This document shows positions 59,261 to 64,000 of a stretch of 64,000 nucleotides of DNA, one piece after another (the first letter of the stretch is position 1; every line of letters starts with the position of its first letter). The translations under genes were made by a program, and so were the position numbers. The notes under the pieces were generated by a model, which was not told the DNA's origin, did not search any database, and saw only the letters and a list, made by a program, of their open reading frames with translations. This DNA is from an uncultured Paracoccaceae bacterium. GTDB taxonomy: Bacteria; Pseudomonadota; Alphaproteobacteria; Rhodobacterales; Rhodobacteraceae. Location: assembly GCA_947500135.1 (NCBI GenBank), contig CANMQX010000001.1, positions 372,001-436,000 of the forward strand, written 5' to 3'.

Positions 59261-59468
59261 GGGTTTTCCTTTCGCACTAAATAACCGGCATCTGGGGAAC
59301 ATTGTTGCGCAAGGCCGGGGCAGATGCAGTGTGGCGGCGATCAAGACCAACCGCAAACAGGAATCGGGTTGCGGGATTAAAAATAGATGTTACCGTCCTG
59401 CCCAATCGCCGCACAAATGCGCAAAGCAGTGGCAAAAAACAAAAAACGAACCACCTGGGAGGTTCCAC

Positions 59469-60473
59469 ATGCCCGATGGGGCGCTGCCTGTTCTGGATGT
59501 CCGGGACCTCAAAACTGTATTCAAAACGCGCGCCGGTGAAGTCCACGCCGTCAATGATGTGAGCTTCGCCCTCAAGCCGGGTGAACTGCTTGGCGTTGTT
59601 GGCGAAAGCGGATCGGGAAAATCGGTGACCATGATGTCGCTCTTGGGGCTACTGCCGTCACCGCCTGCGGATGTCCGCGGCGGCACCGTGACCTTTGGCG
59701 GCAATGACCTGCTGAAAGTGGATGCCGAAACGCTGCGCGCCGTGCGCGGTGGCAAAATCGGCTTTGTGTTTCAGGATCCGATGACGTCGCTGAACCCGGT
59801 CTTCAATGTCGGCGTCCAGATCATGGAACCGCTGCGCAAACATATGGGGCTGAACAAACGCGACGCCGCCAAACGGGCGCAGGAATTGCTTGAACTGGTC
59901 GGCATCCCCGATGCGCAGCGCCGGCTCAAGGACTACCCGCACCAGTTTTCCGGGGGCATGCGCCAGCGGGTGATGATCGCCATCGCCCTTGCCTGTGATC
60001 CGCAAGTGCTGATCGCCGATGAACCGACAACCGCACTCGACGTGACCATTCAGGCGCAAATCCTTGAATTGATGAAGGAATTGCGCAGCAAACTGGGCAT
60101 GGCCGTGATCTGGATTACCCATGATCTAGGTGTGATTGCCGGTATCGCTGACAGGGTCATGGTGATGTATGGCGGTCAGGTTGTCGAACATGCCCCAGTC
60201 AAGGAATTGTTCCGCAATCCGCAACACCCCTATACCCGCGCGCTGCTCAAAACGATCCCCACGATCCATGGCGAACGGGACGCGCGGTTGACGATCATCG
60301 AAGGACAGCCGCCGATCATGATGGATGCGCCCAGCGCCTGCCCGTTCCGGGACCGTTGCGATGTGGCCTTTGACCGTTGCGAACGCGAAAACCCACCGCG
60401 CTATGATTTGGGCCACGGGCATGACGCGGCTTGTTTCTTTGACGCCCGCACCGGGGGGCCACGCAATGCTTGA
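59469..60473 (+). CDS. Dipeptide/oligopeptide ABC transporter ATP-binding protein (DppD-like)
   Basis: 334 residues from ATG 59469 (GGGAGGT upstream); the open frame before it overlaps argE antisense and is not homologous. Walker [12 protein letters not shown] signature [12 protein letters not shown], Walker [15 protein letters not shown]-loop WITHDLG, and the C-terminal Cys-rich oligopeptide domain ([15 protein letters not shown]). Overlaps the next ATPase gene by 8 bases. Confidence 0.95.
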   Translation: MPDGALPVLDVRDLKTVFKTRAGEVHAVNDVSFALKPGELLGVVGESGSGKSVTMMSLLGLLPSPPADVRGGTVTFGGNDLLKVDAETLRAVRGGKIGFVFQDPMTSLNPVFNVGVQIMEPLRKHMGLNKRDAAKRAQELLELVGIPDAQRRLKDYPHQFSGGMRQRVMIAIALACDPQVLIADEPTTALDVTIQAQILELMKELRSKLGMAVIWITHDLGVIAGIADRVMVMYGGQVVEHAPVKELFRNPQHPYTRALLKTIPTIHGERDARLTIIEGQPPIMMDAPSACPFRDRCDVAFDRCERENPPRYDLGHGHDAACFFDARTGGPRNA

Positions 60474-61479
60474 TATCGGTAAGGATAATCAGCCGCTGGT
60501 CAGCGTGCGCGACCTGAAAATGCACTTCCCGATCTATGCCGGCCTGCTACGCCGTCGGGTGGGCGAGGTGAAAGCCGTCGATGGGGTCAGCTTTGACGTC
60601 ATGGAGGGCGAAACGCTGGGGCTGGTGGGCGAATCCGGGTGCGGCAAATCCACCTGCGGACGCGCCGTGCTGCGGCTTTACGATATCACGGCAGGGTCGA
60701 TCACAATCGACGATCGTGAAATCGGCGACACGCCACAGGGTCAACTGCGCGAGATGCGCCCCACCATGCAGATGGTGTTTCAGGACCCGCAAGCATCCCT
60801 GAACCCGCGCATGACGGTCGAGGCGATCATCAAGGAGCCGCTGGACGAACACACCAGCCTGACAGATGCCGAAAAGCGCGAAAAAGTGGGCGAGCTGATG
60901 GATGCCGTCGGCCTGAACCGCAAATTCGCCAAACGCTACCCCCACGCCTTTTCCGGTGGACAGCGGCAGCGGATCGGGATCGCCCGCGCGCTGGCGCTAA
61001 ACCCCAAATTTATCGTGTGTGATGAACCGATTGCGGCACTCGACGTGTCCATTCAGGCGCAGGTGGTCAACCTGTTGGAAGATCTGCAGGAACAGTTCGG
61101 CCTAACCTATCTGTTCATCAGCCACGACCTGTCCATGGTGCGGCATATCGCAACCCGCGTTGCGGTAATGTATCTGGGCAAGATCGTCGAACTCGCCCCG
61201 CGCGAGGCGTTATACGCCGAACCGCTACACCCCTACACGCAAGCCCTGCTGTCCGCGGTGCCCGAACCCGACCCCAGTCTGGAAGACAAGGTCGAACGGA
61301 TCATCCTGCAAGGCGATGTGCCCTCCCCTTCCAACCCGCCGCAAGGATGCAATTTCTGCACGCGCTGCCCGGCGGTCATGGATATCTGCAAGGTTGAAGA
61401 ACCCGACTATCGCGAGGTCCGGCCGGGCCGGTACACGGCCTGCCACCTTTACAATGACAATAACGACACTGCGGGATGA
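60466..61479 (+). CDS. Dipeptide/oligopeptide ABC transporter ATP-binding protein (DppF-like)
   Basis: 337 residues from ATG 60466. Walker [10 protein letters not shown], signature [12 protein letters not shown], Walker [14 protein letters not shown], and the C-terminal [14 protein letters not shown] motif of the OppF/DppF subfamily. Second ATPase of the transporter; 48 bases before the binding-protein gene. Confidence 0.95.
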   Translation: MLDIGKDNQPLVSVRDLKMHFPIYAGLLRRRVGEVKAVDGVSFDVMEGETLGLVGESGCGKSTCGRAVLRLYDITAGSITIDDREIGDTPQGQLREMRPTMQMVFQDPQASLNPRMTVEAIIKEPLDEHTSLTDAEKREKVGELMDAVGLNRKFAKRYPHAFSGGQRQRIGIARALALNPKFIVCDEPIAALDVSIQAQVVNLLEDLQEQFGLTYLFISHDLSMVRHIATRVAVMYLGKIVELAPREALYAEPLHPYTQALLSAVPEPDPSLEDKVERIILQGDVPSPSNPPQGCNFCTRCPAVMDICKVEEPDYREVRPGRYTACHLYNDNNDTAG

Positions 61480-61527
61480 ACCGCAGGTCACGAGGCAAAA
61501 GAGCGAACCAATAAGGAGAGAAAGACA

Positions 61528-63243
61528 ATGAAACTCAAATCAGCCCTGATGGGTGCCGCAGCCTGCTTGGCATGGGCCCCAATGGCCGTGGCCGATGGTC
61601 ACGAAGGCGAGCGCGGGCGCGATGGCGAGGTCAAGGTGATCTATTGGCAAGCGCCATCGATCCTGAACCCCTATCTGTCCGGCGGCACCAAGGAACTGGA
61701 AGCCGCAAGCCTGATGCTTGAGCCACTTGCGCGTTACGACACAGATGGCAACCTTGTCGCATGGCTGGCGCAGGAAGTGCCCACCGTGGCCAATGGCGGC
61801 GTGGCCGAAGACCTCAAATCAATCACTTGGAAACTGCAGGAAGGCCTGCTGTGGTCCGATGGCACACCTGTGACGTCGGAAGATGTAAAATTCAGCTGGG
61901 AATATTGCACCGCCGAAGGTGGCGGTTGTGCCCAGGGTGAAAAATACCTCGACGTCGTCAGCGTTGACACACCTGACGAATTGACCGTCGTGGTCAATTT
62001 CAGCGTGGCCAAGCCGTTCCCCTATGGTCCTTTCGTTGGCGCACAGGCGCCCATCATCCAAAAGGCCCAGTTTGCCGAATGCCTCGGGCCAAAAGCACCT
62101 GAATGCACGGATGAAAACTTTGGCCCCATCGGCACCGGCCCGTTTGTGGTGACGGATTTCCGCACCAATGACGTGTTCACCGCCGTGGCCAATGAAAACT
62201 ACCGCGAAGAAGGCAAGCCTGCCTTTGCGTCTGTGACCTTCAAAGGTGGCGGTGACGCAGCAGCAGCCGGTCGTGCGGTGCATGAAACAGGCGAATTCGA
62301 CTACGCCTGGAACCTGCAGCTGGCACCTGATGTGCTGTCGGGCATGGCAGAGGCCGGGCTTGGCGAAAACGTCGTGGCCTTCGGGACATCCGTGGAACGG
62401 ATCATGATCAACATGACCGATCCGTCTGCCGAACTGGGCGAAGAGCGCGGCACAGCCAAGCACCCTCACCCGTTCCTGACGGATAAATCCGTGCGGCAAG
62501 CACTGTCGATGGCCATCGACCGGGCATTGCTGACCGAAGTTGGCTATGGTGAGTTCGGTAAACTGACCTGCAACGTGCTGCCCGCACCTGCGATCTTCAA
62601 CTCTTCGGCCAATGACGGCTGCCTTGTACAGGACATCGAAGGCGCCAAAGGTGTCTTGGATGCGGCAGGCTGGGTTCCCGGTGGTGACGGTGTGCGCGAA
62701 AAAGACGGCGTGCGCCTGTCGGTTCTCTACCAGACATCCACCAATGCTGTGCGTCAGGACTACCAAGCCTTGATCAAACAGTGGTGGGAAGAGATCGGGA
62801 TCGAAGTGGAGTTGCGCAATATCGATGCGTCTGTCTTCTTTGGCTCCGACCCGGGTTCGCCCGATACGTTCCAGAAGTTCTTTGCCGATATCGAAATGTA
62901 CACCAACAACTTCGATGGCACAGACCCTGAATCGTATATGGCCAACTGGGTCTGCGATGATGCACCACGTCCGGAAACACAGTGGCAGGGTAACAACATG
63001 CCGCGCTTCTGTTCAGAAGACTATGACGCCCTGCGCGCCGAAATGGCGTCTACCGGCGACATTGACGAACGTGCGCGTCTGGCCAAAGCGATGAACGACA
63101 TGCTGATGCAGGAATATATCATCCTGCCGCTGACCCACCGTGGTCGGAACTCGGCCCATGCCAAGACACTTGGCGGTGTGGCGTTGAACGTCTGGGATTC
63201 CGAGCTTTGGAATATCGCTGACTGGTATCGCATCGGCGAATAA
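61528..63243 (+). CDS. Peptide ABC transporter substrate-binding protein
   Basis: 571 residues. Signal peptide MKLKSALMGAAACLAWAPMAVAD, then a family-5 extracellular solute-binding protein: VIYWQAPSILNPYLSGGTKE, KFSWEYCT, KSVRQALSMAIDRALL. It should be periplasmic and bind peptides or similar solutes. An acidic start of the mature chain (HEGERGRDGE) and eight or so Cys are unusual. A ribosome site AAGGAG precedes ATG. Followed by two hairpins before the permease gene. Confidence 0.93.
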   Translation: MKLKSALMGAAACLAWAPMAVADGHEGERGRDGEVKVIYWQAPSILNPYLSGGTKELEAASLMLEPLARYDTDGNLVAWLAQEVPTVANGGVAEDLKSITWKLQEGLLWSDGTPVTSEDVKFSWEYCTAEGGGCAQGEKYLDVVSVDTPDELTVVVNFSVAKPFPYGPFVGAQAPIIQKAQFAECLGPKAPECTDENFGPIGTGPFVVTDFRTNDVFTAVANENYREEGKPAFASVTFKGGGDAAAAGRAVHETGEFDYAWNLQLAPDVLSGMAEAGLGENVVAFGTSVERIMINMTDPSAELGEERGTAKHPHPFLTDKSVRQALSMAIDRALLTEVGYGEFGKLTCNVLPAPAIFNSSANDGCLVQDIEGAKGVLDAAGWVPGGDGVREKDGVRLSVLYQTSTNAVRQDYQALIKQWWEEIGIEVELRNIDASVFFGSDPGSPDTFQKFFADIEMYTNNFDGTDPESYMANWVCDDAPRPETQWQGNNMPRFCSEDYDALRAEMASTGDIDERARLAKAMNDMLMQEYIILPLTHRGRNSAHAKTLGGVALNVWDSELWNIADWYRIGE

Positions 63244-63254
63244 ATCACGACCCC

Positions 63255-63276
63255 GCCCCGGGCTTTGACCCGGGGC
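63255..63276. repeat. GC-rich inverted repeat downstream of the binding-protein gene
   Basis: GCCCCGGG, loop CTTTGA, CCCGGGGC. Strong hairpin within the intergenic region of the transporter operon. Confidence 0.75.
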
Positions 63277-63313
63277 CTCCCCCTCGGGCAGGTTCGCCCA
63301 ACGACAGGTGGAG

Positions 63314-63334
63314 GTCCCGGATCAAGTCCGGGAC
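63314..63334. repeat. Second GC-rich inverted repeat before the permease gene
   Basis: GTCCCGGA, loop TCAAG, TCCGGGAC. With the first repeat it forms a two-hairpin element of the kind scattered in alphaproteobacterial genomes (from memory). Confidence 0.75.
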
Positions 63335-63376
63335 GGGTACACTTTCTTTGCAAAAACCATCAACCAAGGCGTCGCT

Positions 63377-64000
63377 ATGCTGACATACACTTTCCGTCGC
63401 GTGCTGATCTCGATCCCGACGCTTTTGTTCATTGCTTTTGTGATCTTCATGCTTCTCGAACTTGCGCCCGGCGACCCGATGGCCAGCATGCCCCTGACGA
63501 TCCCGCCAGAAGTCCGGCAGGAAATGCGGCTGGCGCTGGGGTTGGGTGAACCCTGGTATGTGCGCTTCCCGCTTTGGCTGCGACAATTCTTTATTGTTGA
63601 GCCACAATACTGGATCGACAACGCCTTTGGCACCAATTTTGCCGATGGGGCGCAGCGGATCATAAGCTTTCAATCCCGCAGCCCGGTCTTTGACACCATC
63701 GCCCAGCGGATGCCGCAGACGCTCTGGGTTGTGGGCATGTCCTATGTGGTTGGGGTACTAATCGCCTTGCCCATCGGGATCATCAGCGCCTACCGGCAAT
63801 ATTCGGTCTTCGATCAGGCAGGCACATTCATATCGATGATCGGTTTTTCTGTGCCGCCCTTCTTTTCCGGTGTGCTGCTGATCGTGATATTCTCGGTCCA
63901 ACTAAAATGGCTGCCCTCGATCTATGACACGACCCATGTGGTGACTGACTGGGACAGTTTCATGTTCCAACTACGCCAGATGATCATGCCGGTGATGGTA
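63377..64000 (+). CDS. Peptide ABC transporter permease (DppB-like), cut by the window end
   Basis: The first 208 codons, open to the last base. MLTYTFRRVLISIPTLLFIAFVIFMLLEL is the N-terminal membrane anchor of OppB/DppB permeases, followed by APGDPM and the periplasmic loop; membrane helices resume near residue 118. The inner-membrane pore of the transporter. A second permease is expected beyond the window. Confidence 0.92.
   Translation, partial: MLTYTFRRVLISIPTLLFIAFVIFMLLELAPGDPMASMPLTIPPEVRQEMRLALGLGEPWYVRFPLWLRQFFIVEPQYWIDNAFGTNFADGAQRIISFQSRSPVFDTIAQRMPQTLWVVGMSYVVGVLIALPIGIISAYRQYSVFDQAGTFISMIGFSVPPFFSGVLLIVIFSVQLKWLPSIYDTTHVVTDWDSFMFQLRQMIMPVMV

Noticed and set aside
59193-59468. 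N-terminal extension of the first transporter ATPase
   Set aside because: Overlaps argE on the other strand, lacks ABC homology, and a strong ribosome site precedes ATG 59469.

Overview
The window is chromosomal DNA of an alphaproteobacterium, most likely of the Rhodobacteraceae (Roseobacter group). This rests on the order of the complex I genes, the many small accessory genes set between them, a type III pantothenate kinase plus RNase J following nuoN and birA, and several Rhodobacteraceae-style lipoproteins and short palindromes. I saw no rRNA, tRNA, insertion sequence, prophage or CRISPR array. Nearly all of the window is coding.

Layout. 1-3.7 kb: an AlkC-like DNA repair protein coupled to an atypical SDR, a Hint-domain protein and a lipoprotein. 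3.7-9.7 kb: prfC, a conserved CxxC protein, a second lipoprotein of the same general build, an unknown protein, a DEAD-box helicase with its own promoter and long leader, and a small membrane-protein gene that appears cut short by an in-frame TAA. 9.7-38.7 kb, minus strand: a very large complex I cluster, nuoA-B-C-D-E-F-G-H-I-J-K-L-M-N, then birA, coaX and rnj. Many reading frames overlap by 1-4 bases (ATGA or TGATG). Accessory genes sit throughout it: a GFA-like zinc protein and a sulfotransferase between nuoC and nuoD, small membrane proteins and a lipoprotein between nuoD and nuoE, a helix-hairpin-helix membrane protein before nuoF, two DUF3291 proteins, and two carboxymuconolactone-decarboxylase-like proteins. 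Two plus-strand genes break the cluster: a CHASE4-GGDEF diguanylate cyclase between nuoA and nuoB, and a TetR regulator divergent from its likely target membrane protein between nuoE and the rest.

38.7-48.2 kb, minus strand: a membrane protein, then a leucine/isovalerate catabolic operon: isovaleryl-CoA dehydrogenase, two small proteins, methylcrotonyl-CoA carboxylase beta, an unknown protein, the biotin-carrying alpha subunit, a GST, HMG-CoA lyase and methylglutaconyl-CoA hydratase. It has a strong predicted promoter with a palindromic operator at the start site. The biotin ligase birA, at the end of the nuo cluster, would charge the alpha subunit. 48.2-55.7 kb: a DegT-type aminotransferase, gph, glmU-glmS (UDP-GlcNAc supply) with an AlkD-like gene coupled behind them, a lipoprotein and moaA. 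55.7-64 kb: a fatty acid desaturase with a promoter/operator that would give a leaderless mRNA, an M20 amidohydrolase, argE, and a dipeptide/oligopeptide ABC transporter (two ATPases, binding protein, permease running off the window).

Most interesting points: the broken nuo cluster with its TetR operator lying exactly between the -35 and -10 boxes; the homologous helix-hairpin-helix domain carried by both NuoE and its neighbour; the palindrome families, one member containing both stop codons of a convergent pair; the predicted leaderless desaturase; the ivd operator; and proteins lacking key residues (a Hint domain without its Cys, an SDR without Tyr/Lys). I did not find a clearly new defence or mobile system.
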